Assembly (NCBI GenBank): GCA_023333565.1
Contig: JAJKFH010000668.1
Coordinates: 124,001-188,000 of the forward strand
DNA: 64,000 nt
Source of the DNA: Puffinus mauretanicus
Taxonomy: Eukaryota > Chordata > Aves > Procellariiformes > Procellariidae
Direction of reading: 5' to 3'
Numbering within the stretch: position 1 is the stretch's first letter; each line of letters starts with the position of its first letter. Positions 11,356 through 23,500 of the stretch are shown piece after piece. The position numbers were made by a program, and so were the translations under genes. The notes beneath the pieces are model-generated. The model did no database searches and was not told the DNA's origin. It saw only the letters and a program-made list of their open reading frames with translations.

Positions 11356-11437
11356 GCTGCTGTTTTCTATCTCACTGAGCCTTCTCTCAGGTGGAGATCA
11401 GTGACTGTTTGAATATTCTTTCTTTCTCTCTCAGAAC
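11353..11437 (-). CDS. Candidate first coding exon of the KIAA1958-like gene (ends exactly on ATG)
   Basis: On the minus strand a segment ends GCAGCATG|GTGAGT, a strong donor directly after an ATG at 11355-11353. It is preceded by a possible acceptor (TATTATTTTAG before 11437). Spliced to 10552 it gives ATG AAT GAG AGT in frame with the main exon and adds 17 residues. Only the last three bases would be coding; the rest would be 5'UTR. This is a prediction from splice signals and frame only. Direct initiation at 10504 is the alternative. Confidence 0.4.
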
Positions 11438-11458
11438 CTAAAATAATAATCGTGTGTG

Positions 11459-11461
<3 letters not shown>

Positions 11462-11489
<28 letters not shown>
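11462..11489. repeat. (CA)n microsatellite
   Basis: Fourteen CA units following a short GTGTGT arm (11452-11459), then CCCC and A7. Confidence 0.9.
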
Positions 11490-11865
11490 CCCCAAAAAAA
11501 TCTGGCTAGCAGATGCAACTAAATTTTTCAATGCTCAGTCCAAAATAAATGCTACTGCAGAACATGTGCCTTCATTAAGGTGAGCTCCCATTGAGTTTGA
11601 ATGAACTATATATAGAAAGCTTGACTTGTGTAAATATTTGCAGGATTAGCCTCTACAGCGTAGCAATCAAAGTTGAAACAAAATATAAATATTGAAAATA
11701 GAATTTTAAAAACCAGACTCTGCGAGATGTTCCTTTCAGCCCTGGCACTTTGAACACAGGCTGTGGTTAGTAATCTTTACTTCTCCAAATAGAGTGAACT
11801 GCAGAAACAGAAGTACCAGAAATAGTGAAGCTAGTTCAGGTTCTGACATTATCTGACTTTTCAAA

Positions 11866-11869
<4 letters not shown>

Positions 11870-11900
<31 letters not shown>
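11870..11900. repeat. Poly(A) tract, 31 nt
   Basis: Uninterrupted run of A. No SINE body is recognisable upstream. Confidence 0.9.
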
Positions 11901-11905
<5 letters not shown>

Positions 11906-14049
11906 AGTTTCCTAACTAAAGAATTACTTGCATATGTAACTTATATTTACTAGAGACTAAATCTGAAATTCTCCCATTTTGAAACATTCTATGTAGTAGT
12001 CTAGGAAGTCATTTCTGTGTAACAGGTTAGAGAAGAACAATTGGTCACATAACTTACCATGAACATACGTATTGCAAGAGAGCCGAGAAGCCTTATGATG
12101 CTATGTGACTGATACTGCATGCATTTACAGTTCATAATGGCAGTCTTTGCTCCAGGCATCTTGCCCTATTATTAATTAAAAGCTTTGCATTTAGTGGTGG
12201 TAAAAGATGCCAGACTGAAAACACTGGACGCAGGAATCTTGTCTAAACTGGTTCTTTGAGCAGCTCTGGTCTAAATGTACGCGGCTTCCCAGTGAGAACA
12301 GGCCCTTGTTGGCTTTGAAGGTGAGCACGCACGTGCGGACAGCCCAGCACGCTCGCAGTACATGTCCTCACCGGGTGCGTGAGCTCGAGCCTCCCGGTCT
12401 CCTGCTCTGCACGCTCCTGTTCTCCGAGCAAGCTGCGGAAGACGGGAGAAGCCCATCCCAGCTGACAGATGTAGGGCTGCTCTGTAATCTGTGAATGCGG
12501 TGTTTGTCTGCTGGGATTTATTTCATGAGTATGCTAGTTAAACTGGGGGAAAACCTGTCAGTGCACAGGCAGGAAACTGCCGAACTGCAGGAGCCCTTTC
12601 GTGCACCAGCATCCGAGGCAGAGGCTACGCCCAGTGCCCTTAGTGCCCCACCTCCACCGGCCGTGCTTACCCGCTCCACGTGAGGCGGGACCCGGGTGAG
12701 GATGACGAGCTCTGCCTGGAGGAAGGGATGTGAGAGTGTGACTGGCAGGGCTGCCCAGGCGCAGCCGCCAGCCCCATATGCAGGGCGAAGCGTGGTGGCT
12801 GCTGCAGCGCTTGGCCAGCATCAGTGACGTGAGGTGGGGATGTGGAAACCATGCAGTGCAAGGCCCTTACCCTCTCCCTCTCCAGCCTGGCACTAGGATG
12901 GGGTCACCCGGGGTTCCCCAAGGCCACCCAACCCAAACCCCCTCACTGCCAGCAGGGCCGGTCTGAGGGGACCCAGGGGGACCCGAACGCGCCTGGCTGG
13001 CTGTGGGTGGGGGCAGCCGCCTTCCCCCTTCCCGTACCTCCATCCTCACCATCCAGCAGCAGGGACCTCCAGAGCAGGGTTGAGACCGAACAAAACCCTA
13101 GTGATGGTGAAACTGCCTCTTGGCCAAGCTCCTGCACTGAGGAGGAGCCCTCTGGAAGGGTGTTTACAGGTGCCCTGCTCTGTCAGCTCCAAACTTGCAG
13201 AAAGTGAGGGGCAGCAGAGTAACAAGCCGCTGAGCTCCAAGGCTGCAGCTGGCTGGGCATTTACCCACCTGCTGAATTTCAAGTGAATGCTTCGATCCGC
13301 TGATGCCAAAGCTAAATGTGCTTTGCTGGATGAGAAGCCTAACCGAGTAAGCATGCAAAATCTTCGGGCAAAAGTTTAATTGTTCCAAGCAGGAAGGGGA
13401 AAAAACAAAAAGCCATGAAAGTGGTGTGAGCTTCCACGCTGCCCAGCACGAGGGAAGCCTGTCTGCTGCCTCAGCGAGGCAAGGGTAATGACTACAATGA
13501 CAAATACCCATAGAACAATTAACGAGTGTTTGGTAGTTAGGCAAAGCTCAACCCAAAGAGGAAACAAAAAACAAACAAAAGCAAAGCATACAAGAAGAGC
13601 CCTCTCTAACCTCAGGAGATAGGGCAGGGAACTAACTGTCCCTTTCAAAGAGAACTCGCAGTGCGTCAGTTGTGTTTCCCGATGGGGAATGAACAGTAGG
13701 CATCGGAACCGCTCCCATTTGGGGGTGAAACTGCTGCACGGCAGCACAGCTCTAGAAGGCGCTTCTGCACTTATGCTAGTATCAATCCATATGTTCCTTC
13801 TTATGGCTTTCTAATGATAGTACAGATAATTTTAGCCTAGAATGCTCTGCTGTTTGCATATGCTAGCTTGTGAAACATGCAGAGCTAGGATTTTCAAAGA
13901 ATTTTTTACTGAAATCCGCTGCTTGCTTTAAACAAACAACAGACCAAAAAACCCTTTTTTAAAGCAGCAAATGCATTTTGAGCTCTTGACCTCTGTTAAT
14001 CTAGGTGTTGTATAGGATCTACTGTCACCATGATCTCACTCCTAATGAA

Positions 14050-14345
14050 TCACAAACAGGGCTGGAAGTCACCTCAAATGACCATTTCAGCTGTCCTCGT
14101 TCCTCAGAAAAATGATCTCTGCCCAAACTTTCCCCGAGAGGTGTTCATCTAACCTGTCTTCAAATCTTCCAAGGACAGGGAATTCGCAGCCTATTCCTGG
14201 GCCTCGCTGTGCCTCAGAAAGCTGAACATAAACTTACGGGAGAACCCTTTTTCCCCTTCTGAAGTCAAAGAGAGTTTTATCTTCAAGTTCAACCTGTGTA
14301 ATTCCTCCCTAAAGGGCTGAGCTGCTTGGACAAACTAAAAGGAAC
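14050..14345 (-). mobile_element. Decayed CR1-type LINE 3' fragment
   Basis: The stretch carries the ordered landmarks of an antisense CR1/L3-like 3' end: GGCTGGAAGTCACCTC near 14060, CATCTAACCTGT at about 14146, CTTCCAAGGACAGGGAATTC at about 14167, then GCAGCCTATTCCTGG. It is highly diverged, with no target-site duplication found by eye. It is an inactive, old insertion, and the subfamily is uncertain. Confidence 0.6.
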
Positions 14346-14888
14346 TTTCATGCCAATAATTTGGTGCTTACAGTTAGTTGTGGGAAAAAGGTAACAGAAA
14401 CGGAAGCTCTGCATGGTCATAAGGCCATGAAATTACTGACTTGGCAGATGAACATCTTGATTTCTATCACAGGCATCTTTAAATGGAATGCTTTTATCTT
14501 TCCTTATCTCCAAGCACATGTCTTCCTTTTCCTGATCTCTTTGAAAAAAAGCCTTTTTTCTCTTGATATTTAGTTCCAAATAAAGGCTCTGGTAATCAAC
14601 TAAGGATACTTCTTCAGTCCACTCCTGCTCTCATATTTACATCCGTTGAGAGTACCTCCAAAGCAACTGTCAAGTGGAATGAGCCTGAATTTACAGTTAC
14701 AACTGAGTGGGGGGAAAAAATGAAATGCATATTTACCCACAAAGGCTGAACTGACATACTTCTAGTCTCTTCAATTAATAAAAATCCATCCTGATCATTG
14801 CCACTATTTTTACCTGCTTCCAACAAAACCAGGACCTCTATGTGGGAGGGGTCTGGGGGTTTGGGGTTGAGTTTTGTTTTGAAACCTT

Positions 14889-14920
14889 GTGTCTGGTTCA
14901 GTATGTGTCTGGTTCAGTAT
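14889..14920. repeat. Perfect 16-bp tandem duplication
   Basis: GTGTCTGGTTCAGTAT occurs twice head to tail (14889-14904 and 14905-14920). Confidence 0.95.
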
Positions 14921-15669
14921 CTGCCTGGCTGTGAGTGATGCAGCGTTTTAATTATCTTTCCAGGAGAGGCTCCCATCTGATAATGGACACTGTGTATGCA
15001 GGACCCACACCTTTGTGCAGAAAAACAGGACATTCCAAAGCTGTACGGTAAATGTTTTTTTTTTTTTTTTAACCCATAGGGAATTTAGTGCACTAATATA
15101 ACCTATAGTTAGGTGACTTCATGCTCATTAGAGGAAGAAAGTTAAAAATAATCTGCAAGATTTTGCATTTTCATAAGTCTGATCTAGACAGTAAGCTTTC
15201 AAGATGTCAGCACAGTATATGCTTATTTTACCTCTGTATTGAAGAAAATGTGGCCAAGTAATTTCAAAAAGTCTACAGCATTTCAGTGGACCTCTTAAAA
15301 CTCAAGGCTGACTAAAAGCATTGAAATGCTTATTCCCTTTTAAGACTTTTCTGTGTCTAGTTTCAGCCCTTGGGGGGAAAAAACATACTCAGCACTTTCT
15401 GAAAGTGATTCTCTTGTAAGGTCTGTCAAACACAGGTACCTGGAATCACCCGAGAATGTAAACATCTGAATCTTAGTCTTTTTACATTGCAGTGGACTCT
15501 GTGCAGCACTATGGTATGCTGAAGGTCCTCTGAAACCCTCTGTGACATACACAGGCTTATGCAAGCAGGATAACTAAATAAAGAAACTAATTGTATAGGC
15601 ACTGAAAGCCCTTTAACCACTTTGTTCCTGTCCCTCCACCCTGTAATAGTCCTAGATATGTTTCTCTTA

Positions 15670-15740
15670 AGTTTTATAACATCTATTTCACAGATTAGAA
15701 ACCTGAGGCACGCACAAAGCAAGTAAATATGAGAGCTTTG
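15670..15740 (+). mobile_element. Possible MIR/CORE-SINE relic
   Basis: ATTTCACAGATTAGAAACCT followed by GAGGCACGCACAAAGCAAGT resembles the central MIR segment (ACAGATGAGGAAACTGAGGC). The match is short, so this may be chance. Confidence 0.3.
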
Positions 15741-16744
15741 GCTTTTCAGCTCCAGATAAGACAGTGCAGGAAACGGGAACAATCCCAGTAGGAAAACAAC
15801 AGGATACAGAACAGCAGTTCTTAAACTTGACTCCCGCCTCCTTCCCCCGGCATGGATTGTGTGCTCCCGCTCACTTGAGAAACACTTAGTGGAGGTGGAG
15901 GGACATGGGACAGCCGTAAAATACACATATAGGAGGGGGTGTATTGCCAGAGAGCTGCCAGGAATGGAGTGAAGGACAGTGACGGGGGGACGTCGTGTCC
16001 GGGGCAGGAATGGGATGAAGCTGTACTTAAACACATCTGGTTGCAAGACGGGAGTTGAGAGCGGAGCAGAAGTAGCTCGTGGCTGCCAAAAATCATTGAG
16101 CTTGTCCCACCACTTCTTAGCAAGGGCCTTTGGGGTGGATTAATCATTTCCCAGCACATCGTTTTTCCTGTTCTCTGCAATGTTTGTTTCTCTCCTCCCC
16201 CTCCCCTGTACAAGAGCCTTCTCAGCACCTCTTCAGCTCTCTTCCTGCTTCACCACGTCCTTCCACCACTACCTCCTGCCCTACTTGCAGAAATACAATT
16301 CCCAAGATACGTCCTGTACTTGCTACAGGGCAGCATTCCTCCATTTTGAGAGATGCTCCCAGAAAATAATATCCAGTGCATCTGATGGAGGGCAGGGTCT
16401 AACTGCATGCACCAGCTCTGAGTGAGAGAAGAGAGACTGCCGTTAAACATTAGCCTACAGCACCACATTCCTTAAACAAGAGCGTTTTTGTTCAAAGAAT
16501 TGGACACAATTTTTTGATGAGTCCTAATTACTCTTCTCTTGAGGGTCTGCATTACAGAGCTGCTGTCCTTGTAACATGACTGTGAGCTCTAAATCAAGTC
16601 TTCTTAAAAGAGCTAATAAAAGCCGCAGCCAGCTGGCAAAGGATCACCTGGTCCAACAAACACTAACCAACCACTAAAAACAGCTGTAGTAAAGGAAAAA
16701 ATTAATTTTAAACCATAAACTTCTATAAATAGGTCCTAATATTT

Positions 16745-17280
16745 TATTTCCCCAGGAAGAAGTGGGAAAGCTGAAATTAGCGAAGGGCAAATTTGTTACT
16801 TGGGCAGAAAATGCTACAAGGTCGATAATAATAGTGTTAGTTACCCTGTTAACGCTGCCATTTGTGAGCAGCTTCACACTTGGGGTTAGCGCCGCCAGAG
16901 GAGAGCGGGCCATTATTTTCCCCAACAATTCTATGTGCAGGCTGTTTTACTTTTCCTGGGATTTTTTGTTTTCGGTCCCGCGCTATAGATGAGTACATAA
17001 TTGTATCAGCATAGAACTGAGTGTGGGAACTTACTTTGTTCCCCAGCAGCCATTTGTATTAAAATGATCTTCTTTCACTTAATTAATGGAAGAAGATGTC
17101 TGTTGGCAAGAAGGCACTTGTAGGAGTGTCTGCTACTCTTTTAATTGCTTCTCTCGCTATGTGGTATTTTTCATAAAGTGCAAGCTTTGCCAGTCATGGG
17201 ATAACATCATCATCTCCTACTACAAAAATCACTTTTAATCCTCGCAGTTTCGTGGAGTTTGACTGCAACAGGCTCAAAAA
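16745..17280. other. Unique sequence with the texture of a conserved non-coding element
   Basis: Non-repetitive and free of microsatellite, with balanced composition and AT-rich homeodomain-like cores (TTAATTAATGG near 17080) next to the GC-rich island. No coding frame has domain support. Conservation itself cannot be measured here. Confidence 0.25.
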
Positions 17281-17289
17281 TGCGACGGG

Positions 17290-17530
17290 AACGATGTAAA
17301 ACTTGGACTTTTTTTTCTTCCACGACCTGGCCCCGGGGCTGGAGCTCGCCGCAGCCCGGCCGGTCCCCGGCAGAGGGTGCTCGGCCGCCGGCCAGGCGCG
17401 GCCGCCCCGCCCGGGCCCCGCAGCCGCAGCCCTTGCCGGGGGCGGCCTTCGCTCGCCGTTCCCGCCCCCGCGGTCCTTGCCGGGCCCACGCCAAAGCCCT
17501 GCTCCTGACCCCGGCTCCGGTGCTGAATAA
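17290..17530. promoter_or_regulatory. Isolated CpG-rich island, candidate promoter
   Basis: About 240 bases very rich in G+C and CpG (for example GGCGCGGCCGCCCCGCCCGG at 17394-17413) in otherwise AT-rich DNA. There are GC boxes (CCGCCC) on both strands and no TATA box. Its position, upstream of the minus-strand KIAA1958-like gene and about 6 kb from its first candidate exon, makes it a possible start of that gene. No first-exon donor stands out. It could equally be a promoter for a separate non-coding RNA. Confidence 0.4.
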
Positions 17531-20500
17531 ATATTGCTATTAATGCGGGGGTCAAGGTCCTCTTGCACTTATATTTAGGATGAAGGCACCATCCCGATGC
17601 ACTTCCTTATTCCTGCCAAAGAACCTTTGCACCTGGAGCTCCGGAGAAAGAAAAGAGCAGAAATTTAGTGCAAAGCTCTCGCCATAGATTTACTGACCTC
17701 TCAACGTGCCAACTTTTAGGAAACTTGCTATCTTACTGCTAAAAATACAGCATAAAAATGCTGACCGCGAACGTTGCCTTAGCCAAGACAGAAACTTCTC
17801 CATTTGTGGTCCTTGGAGTGGGGATAAGGGTGTTACTGTGTCTTTGGTCCTTTCGATTTCTGTTCTGTTGATGGAATTTTTTTTATATCAACAGCAAAAA
17901 TTAACATCCCGTTCATGAATTTGCTAAGGGGAAGTTGCAAATCTTACTTGTTTAATTGTATTGTGAAAGTTTTTATTGCAGTTTTATATATTTCTGAGCA
18001 GCCTTTTAAAGTTTAACCAAAACCATACTGTGGCACACGCCATTTTTTCTACCATCTGCTAAACTAAAATGAAATAACCAGTGCCGTAAGCTAGAGGACA
18101 CATCATCCAAAGTTTCAAACACTGAGCTGTGAGTGGGGCCTAGCATCCATTCCTCTTTCTTTGATCTGAGCCAAAACACTCTTTCCTTCTGTTCCGCATC
18201 ATGCGTTACCTATCCACAAACCAGGGGTAATGTGTTACTTCATAACACGCTCTGGATGAAGTGTGGTAGAAATTTGTTATTAAGTAGTATTTGTGGTGAA
18301 TCTGTGACTTGTAATTAGATGTAATTGTTCACAATGAGACGTAGTAACCTACTTTTTTACAACGCAGAACAATTTTAACGACTGACACCTCAACTCATTC
18401 CTAGGCTTGAGGATTTCACCTTTTTAGAAGCACTTTAGATCCGTGGTGACTCAATCTGGGGGTGTATGTAGAAGTCAGTTTCGCTAGCAACAGGCAAAGA
18501 GCTAGCTCTCATTTTTACATCTCAAGTGTTTGTGAAGGTTTGCTGAGGATGTGATGGGAAATGGCTCCTGGAGGTAAAAGAAATAACTTCGTTGGTAAAC
18601 AAAGAGGAGGGAAAGTTCCCTCTGTGTGGGATTACGTTTTACAGTCTCCGCTGGGGTCTCCTGGGCAGCTGCAGATGCCCGCAGCTGGCACGGGGAGAGC
18701 ACAGGGAAACCCAGGGTGCGGTGCCCATGCAAAGGAAAGGTGCTTGTCCCTCACAAAACACATCTTACCAAGCAGCACCCAAGCTTTTTGGCCGCAGGCA
18801 AATTCATTGGTTCATGATATCTGGCCATGCTGATAGCATATTTGGGAGCCTTGCAGGCTTCCCGCCTTTGGAGCTCTTATTTAATTTTCTACTGTTGTCC
18901 TTGTTTTGAAGTGCCACTCTCTCCCTTACCTCCTCCAAGGTCACACAAGATGCTTCGGGAAGCCTCCCACGGAACACAGCAGTCTGCAGAAGGACAAGAA
19001 TCTCACTGGCACCTAGAGGACAGGGAAGCCTAGGAAATAAGGGAGAGAGAGGAGGCGTTCGTTATTTAGGAAAGTGATCTTAAAGCAACCTGAAGATCCC
19101 TTGTGTGGGATGGAAGCAATAAGCAAAAGGCTCTGCCCTGAGCACTGAGTCTGCACGCAATTTTTATAGGTTCTGAATGACACGCTTGAGGCAGGAGCTA
19201 GGATTGGCAGTATCTGGAGAGGCACCAGTAAGAGGCAGTGGCTCCCAGTTTCTGCCTCCACTTCGAGTGCTGCATTCAGCAGGAGCTGAGAGCCTCACAG
19301 ATGAAAAATACCACAGATGGATGGCATCTTGCCTCTTGGAGAGGCAGCAAAACACAGCATTGGCACACCTAGCTGCTACTTTGGAAAAGAAAAATACACT
19401 CTGGCATAGTATCCGTAAGAGGTTGCCAACCCTTGTCCTTCAGCAGTGATAACACACTTTCCAAAGTGTGAGCAAGAGCAAACAATTAAGCCCACTCTAC
19501 AGATCCAAGCAAAACTTGAGCCAACGGTGGGTTTGGATCTGGAGCTCTCTGCCGAAATTGCCCTCAGTGCTCAAAAGGCACTTCTGAAAATACACTTTGG
19601 AAACTTTCTCCAAGCCTGCACCACAACCCCAGCTGTCTCTTACTGGATCTTCCAGCAGGCGCTCTCAGATGACTAAGGCATCAGTGAATGCTTAGAAAAT
19701 CACCTAGGCTGCTGGCTGCCTGAAGCCTAAACGGGTACCTCAAAATAGCTATCTGTGCATGGCCAAGCTCTTTGGAACGCAGGCCTGGCAATTAGAGGAC
19801 TCGGTCACAGCCACAGCCGTGCTGCTCTGTTTACATAAACCCCTTTTTGTTCCTTTGGTGACCACATGTGTACTGAAGTCCTCACGACAAAACTTAAGAG
19901 GGAAGAATCTTGCTAGCCGACTTCTAGTTGTTGCAGAAGTAACTGGTCAACTCGCAGTATGAAATTAAGTATTTTCTCAATAAGTGAAGTATCACTTTCA
20001 TTTTTTTTTTTTAAGCCCTGACCTTAAAGCAAGAAAATTTAGCTGAAGTTGCCCCTCTGAATTAAACTTAGCTCTGTAAGAAGACTGTTTCGCTTCATGA
20101 AAATCATCCTGTTGGCTTTAGGTGCTTGCAGTACATGACTAGCAGGGAGTCAGTTAGCAACAGATCTCCAGCATTTAAGATGTGCCACTTAAGATTTAAG
20201 TCCTTTCTAACTAGTGCAATTGCTAGGAGTCTCTTTTGTACAATGTTGATGCTGTGTTTTTAACAAGAACGCATATGAATTACATGGTGTTTAGAAAATG
20301 CACGGGGTGTGTGCAGGCCAGGTAGCTGTGCATAAAACTGACAGTTCTGCAAACAAGGAGCCTTTTGTGCCTCTGTGTTTTGGCCACCCATTAAGGCCCC
20401 GTGGCTGACATAAAGCACTCTTCGCACGGTGCTCTCTGTCATCGCCCTCTGCATTCGCTGCCCTAGTATCTGAGCACCTTAGCAAATTAAATATTAAACG

Positions 20501-23500
20501 TTCTAAAGGATATTGTGTTTCTTTTGTTCCTTTGGCAACTGAGATCTCAAGTGCTCTCAATTCTCCCTGACTTCACATTTTGCAGGTTCATGTCTTAATG
20601 TTCTTTTAATGCTTAATTTAATACGCTGGAGTTCTTGCTACACACTCATGTCTGTCGCACAGAAAATTTGGTGTACAATATACTAGCCTAGGAGATAGCT
20701 ATTTAATGAGCAGACATTTCTCATCAGCATCCAGACCCTAGCCTACGAAGATGAGAAGTGCTGTGGGGAAGAGGTGGACAGGCTGCGCAGCGGTGGCTGG
20801 CTGGACAAGAAGCCACATTTATTTCTTAGCACCAAACATTGCCACTGATCACAGTGACAGCTCCTTACGTTAGCCAAGGGGAGCACTTGCTTTCAGAGGC
20901 CAGCTGTAACTATATAAATAATATTTAAAAGAAAAGTGGTCAGTCTCCATGTCAAAACACCAGATCTAGGATACTGGATGTAGGCCGCTGTTTCTTTTCA
21001 TACACTTCCATCTAGTTTAATCAAATAAGAGCAACTCCGTTTTAAGTCTGAAATCAGAATGTGAGATTTCTTAACATTTTCACCATCTGAAATACAAGCA
21101 AGTCTTCACACCACAAAAACAAAAACCCCTTAGCTTTGGGAACAAGGCTTCCCTGCGCTGTTTTCATTGCACAACATCCTTCAGGAACATATGGGCCAGC
21201 AAGCGGAAGACGTCCGCTGCATAATTATGGCACTGACAAACCAATTGAACCTCAGCAGCTGCCACTGGGGAGATTTCATTCATTCCCAGTATTGCCTTTT
21301 AAACTTAAGTGGCACTGGAACAAACACATCTTTGATCCAAGTAGGAAATCATTTGGAGCTTTGTGTTTAATAGAGCTGAAGCCCTGGGAAAATGATGTCT
21401 TTATTAGCCTGTATGACAATGCGGGCCTCATGGCAGGCACACAGCGGTTTGGTGTGTCAGCCCTCTTACTTTCTCAGATGTATTTGGACATATTTGTTCT
21501 TGAATCAATGTGGAAACAAGGACTTTAATTCAGCTGCGCTGCTGAAGTGCCTATAAACTGCATGCATGACATCAAAAAGAAGTATTCGGGAAGGGGAAGA
21601 GGGAGCGCAATTTTGCCAGTTCCAGAATAGAGCTGGTATGTCTCTGCATTTCTGTCCTTGTGCTACATCATGCCCTTTTTGGGGTCACTTGTTTCTCCCT
21701 TATCTCCAGGGGAATTACTGCACTAACCAGGGTGTTGCATACTCAGATACAGAGGAATACACATGGCCAATACTGTGCTATGTACACGTATGTACTTAGG
21801 TATGCCTCTGTGTGTGCATATACCTTTAGATAATAGGACACCTCTTCAAATGTTACTGAAATTTCTACCAGTACATTCGCTGATATAATTTAATGAAAAA
21901 TACTAAAAAGCCATGTGAAAAATCCAGTAAGGATACATTTTGCCGTGCTCCAGACACGCATATTATAACCTGCAAGATTAGAATAAATCCTGCTCTGAAT
22001 GGAAGCCTAGTGAGGAGGAGGTAGCAGTGTGTTGCCAGCTGCCATGTTCAATGTCAGGTTTTTCTCTCCTGCTAGATATTAGTTGTGATGCTACTGCATG
22101 AGCTAATCAGCGCAAGGCCTGATTATAATTATGCTCCTCTTCCTGAATACAGCAATGTCTATTTAGACCTGAGTACATACCTGGGCATGTTACGAGGATA
22201 TTCTTAAAGGACATCAGCCCTTCGTTGTGCATCACAGTAAAGAAGAAAAAGATTGACACCTTATACTGAGGCAAAAGTAAATATATCTTTGCAAACTTTG
22301 CAACAGTAAGCTTACTAATAAAGCAGTAAGATCTATAAAATATTCAGTAATGATTCATGGAAAGTAGTCACTAAAAACTCCTAATTCATTCACTTGCAAA
22401 AGTTCATTGACTTTGGTTTGGCAATATAGTTAAAGAAGCTGTCTGTGTTTTCTTCCTAAAAAGATAGCGTTGAGACTATATTCTAAAATATCATCTTGCT
22501 GTTATTTTTTAACAAAGTATTCCCCTGGATCCTTCAGAAACTACTTAAATGCTTTGTTTCTTAGAAGGTTGCTTTAGAAATGCAAGTAAGAGAGTTCCCA
22601 ACAAAACCACTTTACCTTATTTGCTGGTGGAGGTAAACATTATAAATCTAAATATTACTCTTAGCTACAAACAATTATACTAACTGAGAAATGGAAGCTG
22701 GCTCGCACACAGCAAAATCTGACATCCTTACAGTGAGAGAGCGAGCAGCTTGCAGACATACACATCTCATGGAGAATTTCTAGATGCTCTGCACGTGTAT
22801 CTCTATCTCTTTTAGGGCCCCTTTTTTCATTTAAATGAACTATGCTCAGACTATGAAATTCCCGTCTGGAGTCATCTAGCATCTGTGTAATATCCATTTA
22901 AACGGCAGATGCAATGGGAGACAACCTGACGACAGAGGACATAGGTGATGAGCTAGCATTTCAGTGAACAATACCTCAGCCTGACAGGTGAGTGATGGAG
23001 CAGCTTTAGAAATAATGCATGAGCTTCAGGCGCCCCGTCCGCATTAGTCTGTTACAGTGCTGCTCACCTGGTAGCTGCCGTGTCGTTTACCATTGATCTC
23101 TCTTACAATGTCAGCTGCGCTGCTGGAAGAATTAGTATAACACAGCAGCCCGATAATGGACTTGGGAAAACCAGGTTACTGGTGTGCTTTTGAGAGAAAC
23201 AGGCACTAGGGCTTTCCGTTTCTGTGAGTTACGCAGAGCCCTCAAGGTTCCAGTGCAAGTGAGACCTCTTTGAAAACCTGCTTGCTGAGCCGTCAAGACC
23301 CCCTAAGTGGTTTATCAGGAAACTGGCACAATCATTAGAGGGTAATAAAATAAAATCATTGTAAGGAAACGAAAGAGCATTCCAGTCCATTTCTGAGCAG
23401 ATTTGTAGCACGGGAAAGTGACTGAACTGCACTAATCTTTTATTGCAAAAAATGCCCTTGAATGAAGAAAAAAGAAATGTAGAACTGCAGCTACAGAAGA

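Larger units (their letters stand above)
11438..17280. other. Non-coding stretch upstream of the KIAA1958-like gene
   Basis: No convincing protein-coding exon. It contains microsatellites, a CR1 remnant, GC-rich patches at about 12310-12480 and 12570-13100 whose ORFs have no domain, and unique AT-rich DNA. If the KIAA1958-like promoter is the 17.3-kb island, this would be its first intron. Confidence 0.5.

Noticed and set aside
15426..16228. Minus-strand open frames of 206 and 135 codons
   Set aside because: No recognisable protein and low-complexity hydrophobic/Ser stretches; no splice pairing with a neighbouring exon.
21136..21528. 130-codon plus-strand open frame
   Set aside because: No family motif, no splice context and no codon-level coherence. 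It lies in a unique stretch that looks more like regulatory DNA.
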